A stretch of 64,000 nucleotides of DNA from positions 2,976,001 to 3,040,000 of the forward strand of contig JAKNDB010000109.1 of NCBI GenBank assembly GCA_024305405.1, in the 5' to 3' direction. Position numbers and translations under genes: made by a program. Of the stretch, positions 11,115-24,608 are shown piece after piece. Position 1 is the stretch's first letter, and the number at the start of each line of letters is the position of its first letter. The notes beneath the pieces were generated by a model, which was not told the DNA's origin, ran no database searches, and saw only the letters and a program-made list of their open reading frames with translations. The stretch comes from Dirofilaria immitis (lineage: Eukaryota > Nematoda > Chromadorea > Rhabditida > Onchocercidae).

Positions 11115-12519
11115 ATGACCGAGAATAATGTTCCGCTAAACAATCCAGCAATGAACCGCTTATGTCAGATACCGGCACGGCAAACTGGTATTACAAGTCT
11201 TTGCATACAACTTATTGGTCTGATAATGAGTGCAGCTCTCACACTACATCTAATATTTCATCTCAATGGTATAACCGTGACGAAAAACACTAAGCAAGAA
11301 TCAAAGCAACCTATAACAACATATACTGCGACTGTTATCAGTATAACAATGGTTTGTGACGTACTTGGCAAATTAAATTATAACTCATATTTGAAAACTA
11401 TCCTGATAGTTTTTTCTTCCTTGAACGAGAGTTCTGTGAATAAAATGTTCTCATTATAAAACCTTTTTACCATAAAAATCTAATGTAATTTAGAGTCGGA
11501 ACTAAATACAGTTCAGTCACATTCTCCCGTTGCTCAATTTTATTACTTCATATAATTACAGATCGATGAGTAGAAACTTTAAAATTCGTTTTTGCAGATG
11601 AATGCAACAGAAATATACAAAGATATGAATATGACAGAAAAAATTATTTGGGATGGATATCTCGCTTCAAACGTGAGTGATAATGGCACGATTCGTGAAA
11701 CTGGATCTGAGCTGGACCTCACTGAACTGATACAAATATCAACAGGAGTTTATATCGGTAGAAGTTTTCCATTAGTTTAAATTCTTGGAAAGAGAAATTT
11801 AAAAGCATACAGTATAGTAATTTTTTCAAAGGAATATGCATATTGTGGCTATTATCGCTTATGTCATTATTAGCATCAATCAAACTCGAAATTTTGGATT
11901 TAATCATCATGAATTCTGTACTTCTAACAATTGCCATGATTTATGCCATTACTCATGCTCTATTCGTCTCCATACTTTTCCTATATCATGTAAGTTTAAA
12001 TTTCTTTAACCATAAATAAAATCGCAGCTTTTCCACAACTTTTCAATTTTTGTTGCCAGAAAAATGTAATATGACTTTATTGAATCGAGCACTATATAGA
12101 AACAAGTTCTATGGACTACGCTTGCCATCACAAGTGCTGTTGTTTTTGGATTTGTTCTAACTTCAATTATTTGCGGTTTTGCTCTTGTCTTTAATATCGC
12201 GTGGTACAGATATGTCGTATACGTAAACGATAATGATCAGGTTACTGTTATTTCTACTGATATATTTTATTCCTGCCTGCTTAAAATCTGAGCAAAATTG
12301 CGGGAACAATACAAATGATATTCAGTGGTTAATTTGAAACTAAGATTAATATACCTGCAGATATAATTTCAGTGTCTGTGTCTTTCGAAGATCGTACATT
12401 TGTTCAAGCATCACAGACAACAACGACCAATACAAGGATATAGCATTCCGGAAACAACACGGCATTTCAATTTACCGCATAATAACGAATTAGCTACCCA
12501 CAATTTCAGTCGTTTATAA
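11115..12519 (+). CDS. Four-pass membrane protein, family unknown
   Basis: Exons 11115-11351, 11598-11757, 11832-11989 and 12101-12240 join in phase; a last exon starts at 12373. Exon 1 has TM1 (SLCIQLIGLIMSAALTLHLI), exon 2 an acidic loop with several N-x-S/T sites, exon 3 TM2 and TM3, exon 4 TM4 ending IAWYRYVVYV. In phase with exon 4, the last exon gives a tail ending at 12493. Its next frame, ending at 12519 and containing PIQGYSIPETTRHFNLPH, looks more protein-like and would need another donor or one missing base. The ATG is 5 nt after a CTTCAG acceptor, suggesting trans-splicing. The intron 3 acceptor (TATATAG) is weak. Topology suggests a small polytopic plasma or endomembrane protein, probably nematode-specific; I do not recognise a named family. 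Confidence 0.65.
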
Positions 12520-15500
12520 TTGTGATAGAGAAATACGCCCATTTCAAACAAAAATTATATGATACAACTTTGTCGTTTCCGAAAGAATAAAATGTATTTA
12601 TCAAGTATTCACATACAGTATGATCATGCATATTGAATTCGAAGGAAACTTTTCTGGATTCAACAAATTAACAGCGCTGAAATTGAATGAACAGTACCTG
12701 TATGAGATAAGCCAGTTAATTTCTGCTTGAACAAGTTTTTTATCGAGACTCAAAAGACTTCAACGATAATCAATGTTACTGATGTCGCCGGATTTGCGAA
12801 ATCAACACTTGGTGGAGATACTCCGGAATGAACCAATACCAATTTTTATTGAATAAGACTTTTGCAAAAGTTCTGAATAATTCGTAGAAATTTCTCTTCA
12901 TAGGCAGAAGACTCATAAGTTAGCGGACAAGAATCCAAAAATTCAATCGTTTCTTGTAAAATTAGGATTTTATTCTATCAAACAAAAACATAGACTATAA
13001 CGATAAAGCATGCAAATATTCAATCCCAAAAATTTCAATGACTAGTTTGCGCTCGCCATCCAGAATTGAACATCAGAGATAACTACTGCGACATTATCTA
13101 AGATTAAATATAGCATATCAATTTGAAAAAATATCATTCCTTTTCAGTAAATGATAAAATTTACGTTCCTACAACTGTGAATGACCGTTCTGGACTTCCT
13201 AAACATTTACCTCTTCCGCTTTTTCATAGATGAAGTCAAAAGTGTAGTTAAAATGCTGGACGGTCCGAATCAGCTGGCTATAACCTAAATGCCCTATAAA
13301 GCGATTTTAAATACTTTAAATGTTAAACAAAATTTTTTAGATAGTATCCATTCACTTGGAAAAATATTTGAAAGTCTCAAAATACTCCAAAATTACCAGA
13401 AATTTGAAGTCCTTCAGTCCAGCGTAACGTAGAATCAGCCACCTAAAACGTTGAGTCCCATGTCTTGTAAATATTTAGTCAGTAAAATGCTAGTATAAAT
13501 TGAAGCTTCACGTGTTGCTAGGGCATATTAGATGTGTTTGCAACAAGTACCGTACGCATCATAATTGATGTCGTCTTACCATTTACTTCCATTGTCAACT
13601 TCGGAAAATCACGCAGCAGCTGAGGAAAAAATCACATCCTAAGCTAATCACGGACGAATACTCAGTGACGCTATCTATGCCAGTGCAATGCAAGGTTAAT
13701 TCAGCATAATTTCGTCATAATTACTCACTGATTTTTCGTGTAATTTGCAAGCAGTCACCATGTAATATTTTCAATAAACAGGAAAAAAAAGGAAGCAAAC
13801 AAAGCGTGGCTCCAGATATTTCATTGTTGCGTTCATCGCAATCGACATAAATGATAGTGTCCAAATTGGAAAATTTTGAAAGAGCCAAAAGCATCTGAAA
13901 ACGAGTCAGCTACATTTTCGCTCAAAAAAAGGAAAACACAAAACCTGGAATAGTAGTAGTACCGTTTTGAAGGTATGAAAACAATGCGTCCAATATATAT
14001 ACATATTATAGAAGATAATTTGCACTTCCAGTAAGATACCTTTTAAATAATCACTATAAACGAAATGAAGAAAAATTTTTCTATGACAAATAAAGAGCAT
14101 CGACAATAAATTCAGATAATTTACTAGAAGACAGTGAATTAAAGTGATTTAAAATGCACTATAAACATAATATAAAATTATGAAAAATTATAAAAGAATA
14201 CATTACGTACCATAAACCTATTGTCCTGCAGGTGCCAAAAAGTGATAGTACCACACATAGTTGAAGGAAGCATAATATGCTGTTCGATGAAAATATTTTC
14301 ATGGACATAGCCTAAATTAAATGAAAATTGCTCTCCAAATAAGGAGGTATAACATTCTTTTTTAAAATGAATGATATAATGAATATTGAAAATTAATATG
14401 ATGAACTGATATCAACTCAAATGAGTTTAACACCTCTAACGAAAGTAAAATACAAGAAATATTACTAAGAACATCACAACCGATAATGTGTTCGTTGATT
14501 CGTAATTTTTCTCGGTTCAAAAGCCCATTTTGTATCAGGAAACAAAGCATTCACACTGACACCTTCAAACGAAGTTAAAACTTTGGAATTCTTTGAAATA
14601 AGTATATTCATTTAACCATTGAGAATTTAAAACTTGAAATTGGCAGTGAGAAATTCATTTCAGCCGACAAGTTTAACCTAATCTTTTGGCATGTATGTTG
14701 ATTATATCAAACAACAATATCTTTCAAAGGCCTCTGGATTCCATTAAAGATTGATATCATGATACCACGATCTGTTCCACAAATAAAGGCTTACCAGTTC
14801 TCAATACTGTTAATTGTTACTACTGTTAAAATTTGCAACAAAATTTTTGCGAATATATAATACACTTGACTTTCTCAAACAAATACTTAACAATCACGTT
14901 CAAATGATTCAAATATTTTTGAGAAAGATGTACTACTTTTTTCCATAAATTAAAATAATAAACAAAGACTTGATAACGAGCTCGAAAGATTCTTTCAAAA
15001 GTTGCTTTAGAATAAAACTAGAAAAATTACATGTGTCCCCATAAATTTGAATTGTCGCATAATCACCTTCTAAACGAATAATTTTACCAGTCAGTTTTTA
15101 TTCTAAAAACGCGCATTAATTTATATATAGATCTGCCATTTTATCCGCAGTTAAACTACTGAAACAACAACCTAATCATATGGACTCCATCATCATCAAA
15201 AATTATTCCTCCACTATTTTACTATTTTTTTAGTACATGATACTATTATTTGTGTTATTTAGGTAATACAATCGAATAATTTTCGAACCGAATGATCAAA
15301 GGTATTCGTTATTTATCCAACGTAGCAATGGTTCTTGACTGAATATTTGTATATTAATATTTTCCAATAAATCAGCAAATTTATTCTTCTAAATGGATCA
15401 TTATGCATTATATTATTTGTGTTTTCTTACATTTTGTAATTATGTTTCAATATAATTTCCAAGCATTATAAGCAAACTTTAAACGGAAATATTTGCCAGG

Positions 15501-18413
15501 ACCAGACACATCGTATACAAAGTCATATGAATTCTCTCTGGAATCGTTCAATAATTTTAAGATAGGTGGCGTAATCAAATGGTAAGAATCCTTCGATGAG
15601 ATCTTTAAATATGATAACCACATTAGCGACAGAGAAGTGAAGTCATCATAATGCTTCTCTTACGGATCGTTCAAAAAAATGGGATGAAAAGCTAAAAAAG
15701 CGATCTAAAAGAAGCAAAAGCCCATAAGGCATCAACATTTCCGCGATATTTGTATAACACTACAAGGATCGAGGCAGCAACGAGAATCAATCTAACCGTC
15801 ATGAATGCTATCTATCCACTGAATGCTATGGACAATACCAAACAAAATTCGCAATTTTCAACCATCAAGGAGCAAAACGCTTATTAAATAAATACCATCT
15901 AACAACTTCTCGAAGACCGTATTCCCGACCTATATTATGCTATAGTTCGGGACATGATATCAAGATTGTTATGACGACTGTAATATTTTGCTTGTTATTT
16001 CATTCTCTTCCACATTTCACATGAATATTTATGATTTAAAGCTTAACAGTTATTCATTTCTCCAGAAAGCGCTTTTATCACTCTTCCTTTATATCATATT
16101 TAGAATCCAAATTATGGATTTTCACAGAGTCAGTCGATTAAGAGATAGTTTTGTGAATATAAAGCAGAAAGCCAGAAGTAATCTGTTACATGAAATCTCA
16201 AGCATGTAACTTCTCAAAACTATGCCATGTTATTGTTCTCATTCATATTTCAAGTGCATAAAACTTTTATGCTTAGAAGTTTGCAGAATTTTTCTCTACC
16301 TCCTGATTCTTTTTTATTTTATTTTTATAGATAGTAAAATTCGAAGGATAATAGTGCATGTAAAAATATCTTCTACCGGGAAAGATTAGCTTTTGAAAGT
16401 GGAATGTTTATCGCGTCGAGAGACGACATCCAAAATGGTTAAAAACTGGACTGCTTCTGTGTAGCGCATAGCAATCGCGTGTTGGATAATACTTCTCCTA
16501 GCAACGCTTATTTTGCTCATTGAAAATTACGCAGCATGAAATAGTGCTTTTCTTTAAATGTAACTATGACTAATCTACAAATCTTTTAGAATTTCTCTTT
16601 ATTTGTCCATAACAGAAACATCAAATACGATGCATCTTCTGAGTTCATTCAAATGAATCAATGATATCGAACTAGTCCAATTCCTCTTTGGTTGGATCAT
16701 CAATAACCATTTTGGCCAACATTTTCATGGTTTGCTTGAAACTTTCAGATGTGTAGCCATATCTCTATATTATTCGCTAGTTACTATTCTCATATCTTCG
16801 ATTTGGTATGTAGTGGAATTACGAAGAATTTTTCTGATGATAAAAATTTTTTATAGATCCATCACAATGTAAATTTTCATTCAATTACGGTGTAAGCAGC
16901 CTTGCATTCGGTATTTATTTGATCAAAAACTATTAGGTTTATAACATATATTAGCATATGAAATCAATGAATGATTATCACTGAATAGACTTTAAGAGAA
17001 AGTTTGCAATTTTTAACAATGCGCAATTATCATCTTCGCTCGAGAGATCCATTCCAAATCTAATCGCTTACATTCTTATTGTGATCAACAGTTACATGTT
17101 TTAACGCTATTCAAAACAATATTTTTGCCCGTAAGTAACCTTATCGATGGCAACGTGATCAGATTCGCAAGCTAGCTTATTAAAAATAAAACGAAGTCAA
17201 CGGTAATAATAAATGACCTTTTAGGATCTTTATATTGATCACCTTTATGAGCTTGACTTAGATAAGTTTTAGTAACTTTCCTGTAGAGTTTATAGCTTCG
17301 GATAGTCATCTATCACCTTTACGATATAATGCTTCCTGAATACAGCAGTCTTTTTGTCTTTGTGATTTATAAATTTTCATCAGCGATTCTTACCACATTT
17401 TTGAGATTACGATCATATCGATTCTTTTCCAGACTTATATTTATAATAAAAATTAAAATTTGAAAGATATGATATGTAACAATCATAACTTGAAACTTAT
17501 TACATTGATTAAGAAGTCTCAGAACAGCGGTCTCTCCTCCTGTGTTCATTTATTACTCTTCAAGTTTAAAATAGCTTCAAAGTGCTATACAGATCATTAA
17601 TTGCCATACTCATAATGCGCAAAATTTTGCGTATCCCGAAATAATAAAACATTAATGATAATTTGTGGTTTATTCAAATGAGCTTATTTCAGATTTCAGA
17701 AAGTATTCCAATTTTCATACCGATTAAAAGTTTCAACTGTTGTTTCTGTCGAAGTATTTACGCGTTACTTTTTATACATTATTTATACCCGTTTTTCTAA
17801 ACTTTTATTGATTACTGATGAGAAAGGTAACTATGTAATATCGTTGCTGTGGCTCTTTTAAGATAGCGAAGCCATGGCAGCAATGAGTTATGAGAGATAT
17901 GGATTCAGATATAGTAGAAATGTTTCGGTTTCTTTCATGCTTTTATAGTTGAACAGCTTTGCAGTCATTATCTATCATATGCTTCAAAAATTTTTGCCAA
18001 TGATTTTGATATCTAAAATAAATATGGGCCAAGCGCTTTCAATAAATTAAAAATAACATTATCCTGATTGATCATTTATCCTTCTTTTAATTCTACTTGT
18101 TATATATATATGTATAACAATTCTATGTATATATATATATAACAAAATTCTTGAAGCATATGATAGATAATGACTTCAAATCTAGTCAACTATAATATAT
18201 ATAATTAACATTTTGAAGAAGAATGTGTTGAGTATTTGATCAGAAGAATGCGAAGGAGGAAGTGGATCTCCGATCAACTAATTCTGCTTTAATACTTTAA
18301 TGTTTTAGTGCATCTTTATTTGAGCTTCAATATAGTTATTTGTTCTGCATATTTTTGTAGAAATTATTTTATTCCAATCTTCCAGTCGTTTTTTCCATAT
18401 TTAAGATTGATTG
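12520..18413. other. Intergenic, no gene recognised
   Basis: Nearly 6 kb with only short, unsupported open frames (for example 13906-14106 minus, 15988-16209 plus). A (TA)n-rich patch lies at about 18102-18146. I see no RNA gene or transposon coding remnant. Confidence 0.4.
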
Positions 18414-21400
18414 ATGTCTGCAACAAGTACTGCGGCTAAACTTATCAACGTACATGACTATTACGAACAGTCGAAAAAGAAGAATAAATCACGAAACAGT
18501 ATTGTAGAAGCAGATAGTAATAGTTCAGTTCCAAATGATTCTACTAATTCAATCGATCATACCGGATACAATACCAGTATGTCGTACCTTATAACTCGTT
18601 CTTTTTTTTTTTTATATAAAGTATAGTTCAAACTGGTACGAGTTATTGTGAGAAGTATGATTATTTTTGATATATTACGAATATAAAAGTTGAGACAGTT
18701 TTTAGTTAGCAGAACATGATTTTTCAGCATATCCAAGCACATCAGAGGAAGTACATGATCGTCGTCAAATGCTGAGAAGCATATATTCTACAAAACTTTC
18801 AGCTCCAGCAATATCTGCCAAATATCGCCTTGCTGTTAAATCATCACCCTTCACTCTCTTACCATTAAAATTATTGGAAAAACGACCGCTCCACGGTATA
18901 TCTTTTTCGAAATCTTTTTCATTTTTATCTAAATTGATTCCTATTCAGTGAGATGGAGAGAAGCTGAAATCTAATTTTTCTACGCTTCTGCATTGATGGC
19001 TGACTTAACGCTGTAGCACTGTTGGAGTACAGTAATAGCGAAACCTTTGCAGCAACACCACAATTCAATCAGGGTAGAACGCCGCAACGAGAACAAATCG
19101 ATAATTTACGCGAAGAACTTTGTGCAATTAAACGAGTAAGTGAGATAACCTACAAATACATACGGATTCGACGATCAGAGCACATTTTGTAATGAACACA
19201 TAGTTAGATCTGAAATAGAAAAATTTGTGGGGAAAAGTATGAGAAATTACGTTTTGAATTTAATACCACTGATACAATTTCCTCAGAAACCACTCTTTGA
19301 AGGTAATATTTCAAAAGATTGTGCTGTTAACATATCTTGTCTAACAATATTTTTGTACCACGAAAATTGAAGCATTGAATCACGAAAAATTGAATCGCGA
19401 AAATTGGATATGAACGTATGACATAGTCATTCGAAATGATGTCAGGAATGCTCATCAATCAATTTTTTTTCTATGGAATAAATTTACTACTATTTCAGAA
19501 TTATGCTGCTGTATTGAAAGAAAATGTTATATTAAATACACGTTTAAAACGCTCAAGTAATGAGATAATGAAGAAAAATCGTCAGTTACAGAATTTGTTG
19601 TTCATTCAGGTATGCTATTCTATTAATCTTGCATTACCCTGTAGGAATCTTTCCTGTTAATCCTATAGTTCTATATAATTTATAAATTTGTCTGCCAAAT
19701 TAGCTCTCACCTTACTTTTTATTCCAAATCATTTTGTGAACAATTGAGATACTTAGTACTGTCATAGTTTAGTCTAAAGGGTACACATCCGATCAACAAG
19801 GAAACATGCTAACAATGAAGCAGAAACTTGTTGTGCTGGAATCGCTTTTGAAAGAAAAAACCAACGAAATAAGGTTTTCAATGTTTTGTTTCGCGTTCAG
19901 TTTCAAACCTTCTTTTTTTGAGGAGTTAATTATTTGATGAACATATATCGTAACGATAATTTTAGTCAACTAAAACATGATCGTGAAGCAACAAACATAT
20001 TAGATCATCGACAGCACATCGCAACTCTCCAAGCAGAACACAGTGATATGAAGCGGTATCTCAATTACGTCACTCCTCCATTCAGGCCAGCAACATCACT
20101 GTTTTTCTTACATTTATTTCTACAAGTACTATTTGTTGTATTTTGTGTGACAAATATATGCAACACATATCAGTTTATGAAAACTTATGCACTTATTAAT
20201 TTTCAGTAAAATGCAAGCTGATGTGCGGTGTTTAGCAAAAAGCAAAGACCAATATCTGAAAGTAATAACGCTAGAAAGTTGAAAGAAGTAATTAATTTTT
20301 GGAGAAAGAAAACGATAAGATGCGTTCAAAAATGCAAATTTTTTCAACTGTTCAGCTTGCTCTTCCAATGGTAAGTTCGACTGATAAGATCAATTTTGGT
20401 TATATTAAATGATAATTTTAGCATGTGGCGCAATGAACGCATCTACAACCTTTTTCCTCTTCTATGTACTTCGATTGCCAAAAATTTCCTGTTTTATCTG
20501 CCAAAAATGGAGATTTAAAATTTTAAAAACGAAAATCTAGAGTATTTTTCGAATCTCCGGAAGATATATATATTGCATTCTTCCATCTTACCATTGTAAG
20601 TACGGAATCGCTTCCTTTTGTATGATCACCTATGTTTACTACAATGCAGTCAAGGGGATACCTTGAAGATTTACTTTTAAAATAAACAATTCCGTTTAAA
20701 TTATATTGCAAAATTAAAATATAAACGTCTTTCATAAAAAGTTATGCGTTTGTTTAAGCTTCTTTGTTTCTCTCATTGTTGACAGGTATAAAATTACTGC
20801 TCTTAATATACTGTCTACCTTCTAGATATTATATGGCTATAATAATTCTAAAATATCATAAATCTAAAATATCGCATAATTAGTCTTAGCCATATAATAT
20901 CTAGAAGGTAGATAGTATATTAATTTCCTGTTTTTCCAAAACCAGAGCATATAGTTATTTATTTGTTCTTATTAATAGACTGGAATCACGCAGCAATTGC
21001 TCACGTCTTAGATGAAATACAATGATATGTAATTAATTCTGAATTTACAAAGTTTCTTGAAATATTGGTCAGTCCCTGTTTCATTGGGAGAAAGAAGGAA
21101 GAAATATTTGCAATAACTTCTTAAAATGATGTCGTTGTTATAATAAATTGTGATATCAGATAAGTATAAAATATGTTACGACAGATAACTTACTGAAAAA
21201 GTGTGGCATGTTTCATTGACTTTTTATCTCTGCGATGAAGAGTCGATTTGGGCATAAGAGCTAAAAAGACTATCTTTTATTGCTGTGAAATAATTTGTGC
21301 TTTTTAAGTTAAAAGTAGATCACAGCTTTAATATCCAGTTGAAATAATAGATATGCAAGTTGAAAATAAGTTTAGACACAAAGTTGAATAAAGAGTAGGC

Positions 21401-23758
21401 TTCATTGTCATATGAAATGCCAGTGGAGTCAAAAGAGAGTTATATGAACATTACAAGGGCTATCGTAGGATATATTATTTTTTGCTTGTGCAGAGTAATA
21501 TGTTTTAGAATCAATCATCGGTAATTTTTAATTACAAATTACTGGCCTTGCAAGAATGTATTCTATCCTAATTAATTTCGTCTTGCTTCCATTTATCCAT
21601 ATCTTCAATCTAGTAATATATTAAGCTATCTTTCGTTGTAAAAATAATTCTCTCCTCTTCAATTTTAACAAAATTTTTTCTAAAATTAGAATTAAAATGG
21701 AATTGATTCTATTCATTTTAATGCATTCTACAACGTTATTTGGATTGATTACTCGTTTTTCGGGAGTAGTATGATTTGGAACCTCTATCGAGGAGGCCTT
21801 CTATAATACAAATAAACGTTTCTCAAGAACTAACTTTTTAGTTCGGCGAAAAAAATTCAGTTCAAAAACAAAATGAACTGAGAACGTTGAGCCAAGGATA
21901 AGCAATCCAATAGAAAGGTATATCGTCAATGTGAGGCCAAAAATTATTACTAGTGAAGCATGAATTCGAAAAATATTTAATTTCAAGCTTTATCTTATGA
22001 ATTTCATAGACTTTATTTGGGAATTCTATTTCTATTTTCTTCTAAAAATTCTTGCAGACTTATCTACATTTGAGCGTGAAGAACTTATTGCGCTAATCAT
22101 TCATCTGAAAAGTGAACTGAAAAAAAAGAAAGGCGGAAAAACAATCATAATGTTAAGCATGGATGGTCCAGACAAAAAAATATTTCACCAGTGTCTGACC
22201 GAAAATTGCTGCCAGTGAAGCATGAATTTGTAAAACCTACGAACCACCTGAAAACTAAGAAGTAAGTGAAATTTCTAAGTTCTTTCCCAGAAAGGTTAGA
22301 TCCAATATTTGTTTTCATTTTAGCATTTTTATCCAATGAAAAATGTGCCCAATAAATACTTGTATATAGTATTGCATTTAAAAACTTCAGAAAGCACAAC
22401 GAGATCTAAGCTCAGAAATATGACGAATACCAATCCTTTTCCTAGTCTTACCGCTTCTTAACTTTTGTGTCGCTTTATAAAAATTAAAAATAAAAAGTTG
22501 AACAATGGGAATTACATCATTTTCATCTGAATGGTTTATTTCCTATTCTAGCAAACTCACGACACTGCGTAATGAAAGTCAAGAAGAATCATTAGCAGAA
22601 ATAATAAAAATTCATTCTGATGATGACGCAGAGAGAAGAATTATGAAGACAGAGAAAATGATAGCATCGTCAAAAGTTGCAACACCGACCGAAGAATCGG
22701 AACCAAATGCTGATGATTGGGAAAATGATGATAATTACGCAAGGTTTAACTATGTCTTCAATGGTTTTTGCTAATCAAATCTTTAACTCCTTTCCAAGTT
22801 GACATTTTACAACAGTTCCAAAACTTTGAAGGGGAATTATATTTCCAAAAATTTATTATGGTCTATTAAGATTTATCATTCATCTGCGGTTAATAACTGG
22901 ATCTAATTAGTAATTCATTCTAGTACACCTTATGAAATGGCGACTGACATAAAAACAGAACATGTAACCGAAATACTCAAGTTGTCGCTCAGTGAAACAA
23001 AAAAAAAATATGTCGGTACTAGCAGGAAATGAAAGCAGAGTAACTGAACAAAGACAACAAGTAATGGAAATTCCAAACGAACATGGATCTCGAACAATTC
23101 AAAAAAATGGAATGAATATGAAGATTGCAGAGATCGAGCCCATGAACATGCAATTCTTAATGCCCCTGAAGAGCGACCTACATTGGAAAGTAATGATGAT
23201 GAGTGTGAAGAAACATCGGACGATGCTACAAATCTTCAATTCATAGAAAGGGATTCAAAGGCAGAAGACTATGTTTGTAATGAAGTTCAAGAATCGACTG
23301 AAGAAGAAGATTCTTCAAGTGATGCGCAACAACAACTGGAAACGATGACATCTATGAAGGAAAGAGAAGCACGAGAGAATGAAATAAGATTCGGAAATGC
23401 AGGAAAAGTAGAAGCAAAAAATATGAGGTGAGTGGATCTATAAGTGATAGGTTTGAATATGAAAGAAATAAAAAAATTTTTTTTTGAGTTTTTTCCACAT
23501 TCAAGTGAGCGCATCTTTGTTTATCTATTCATTTTTACGAAAAGTGAATTTGACGCGAGAAATTTCAAGTACCATCTTCCGCATATCAGTTTATGGAAAA
23601 CGAAATTTACCATTACGGACATTTGTCACTGAAAAATGCGTTGTTTTAGATTACGTCTAATTTCATATCCCGATCAATGCTACGAGCAACATTGGCACAT
23701 TTAAAACGTTTAGAGCTTTTAAGTGCCAAAGCGAATGCCTATTCATTGTCGCCATGAT
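18414..23758 (+). CDS. Coiled-coil protein, function unknown
   Basis: Exons 18414-18576, 18728-18895, 19017-19135, 19499-19609, 19773-19873, 19966-20055 and 20207-20370 join in phase, followed by 22058-22261, 22552-22743, 22924-23427 and 23650-23758. The N-terminus is polar and disordered ([18 protein letters not shown]). Exons 3-7 form long coiled coil ([46 protein letters not shown]). The C-terminal half is acidic and repetitive, ending [20 protein letters not shown]. Frames break at about 20273, 20295, 22123, 22999, 23101 and 23420, all A or T runs; adding a base (two at 22999) restores coiled coil. More exons may lie in 20371-22057. Probably cytoskeletal or centrosomal by architecture only; no family assigned. 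Confidence 0.7.
20803..20923. repeat. Imperfect palindrome with TTAA ends
   Basis: Two 36-bp arms (20803-20838 and 20888-20923), inverted with one mismatch, separated by a 49-bp AT-rich spacer. The arms start with TTAATATACT and contain CTACCTTCTAGATATT. The outer ends are TTAA on both sides, the target site of piggyBac-like elements. It lies in the large intron of the coiled-coil gene. It may be a very small MITE-like element or a hairpin; no coding capacity. Confidence 0.7.
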
Positions 23759-24080
23759 GTACTGTGAATGAAAGAAATCAATTTAACGGCTTCGATAAAA
23801 ATAGTGATAACAACCATATCAGTTACAGTATATTGTTAGTTAATTATTAAGAGTACAAATATTTTCATGAATTCAGCACATTTTAACTTGTTAATAATGT
23901 CATTTGAAAATTTGGCTGACTAGGCACTATATATATACTAGGCACTATATATTATTTTTGCGAGTTATACTAGGTCAGACTTTTGCAAGAATAGTTCTAA
24001 TGAAAGATTTCAGCCCTAAGAAACTCAATTCATTAAGTCGGGTTTTGATTGAATATCGGGGTTCAGACTGCCATTTTGGT

Positions 24081-24117
24081 ATCTATTCAATTCGAGTTTT
24101 TCTGAAGACAGATGTCA
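24081..24117 (+). repeat. 37-bp direct repeat, copy 1
   Basis: ATCTATTCAATTCGAGTTTT followed by TCTGAAGACAGATGTCA. An identical copy lies at 24572-24608, 491 bp away, indicating a recent local duplication. Confidence 0.85.
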
Positions 24118-24571
24118 TCAAGATAACAATGTCGTGCGCCAAATATATGAGGCAAGAGTACAGGAGGAGATGTGAATAAGCACTGAAATCTAATTTGACG
24201 ATGCTTGTAATTTATTTTATTTAATTTAAGATGAAATAAATTAAGCTTTGAGGCATTTTAGTGAGAAATTAAAGTCTAAGCATTTTAATAAGCAAAAGTT
24301 TTAATCTTGTTTTTTCCTCTCGAAGGTTCCAATATTTGCATCCCAGTGCTGATTATGCACTGAATGGATCTCATAAGGCTGGAAAAGCATAGAAACTCTT
24401 GTTTATTAAAACTTGACTCTATGCTAAAAAGCCAATGTGGGAAAAAATATTCCAAACATCAATAAATTAATGAATGTTTGTTCAAAATTAACAATTCTGC
24501 TGCGGGCATTTTTTTGATAAATCTTTGTTTCTGCATGATTAATTGATCGTGATCACAATACAAACCTTGAA

Positions 24572-24608
24572 ATCTATTCAATTCGAGTTTTTCTGAAGAC
24601 AGATGTCA
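24572..24608 (+). repeat. 37-bp direct repeat, copy 2
   Basis: Identical to 24081-24117. Sequence outside the 37 bp differs, though both copies are followed within about 65 bp by GTGAATAAG, so the original duplication may have been longer. Confidence 0.85.
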
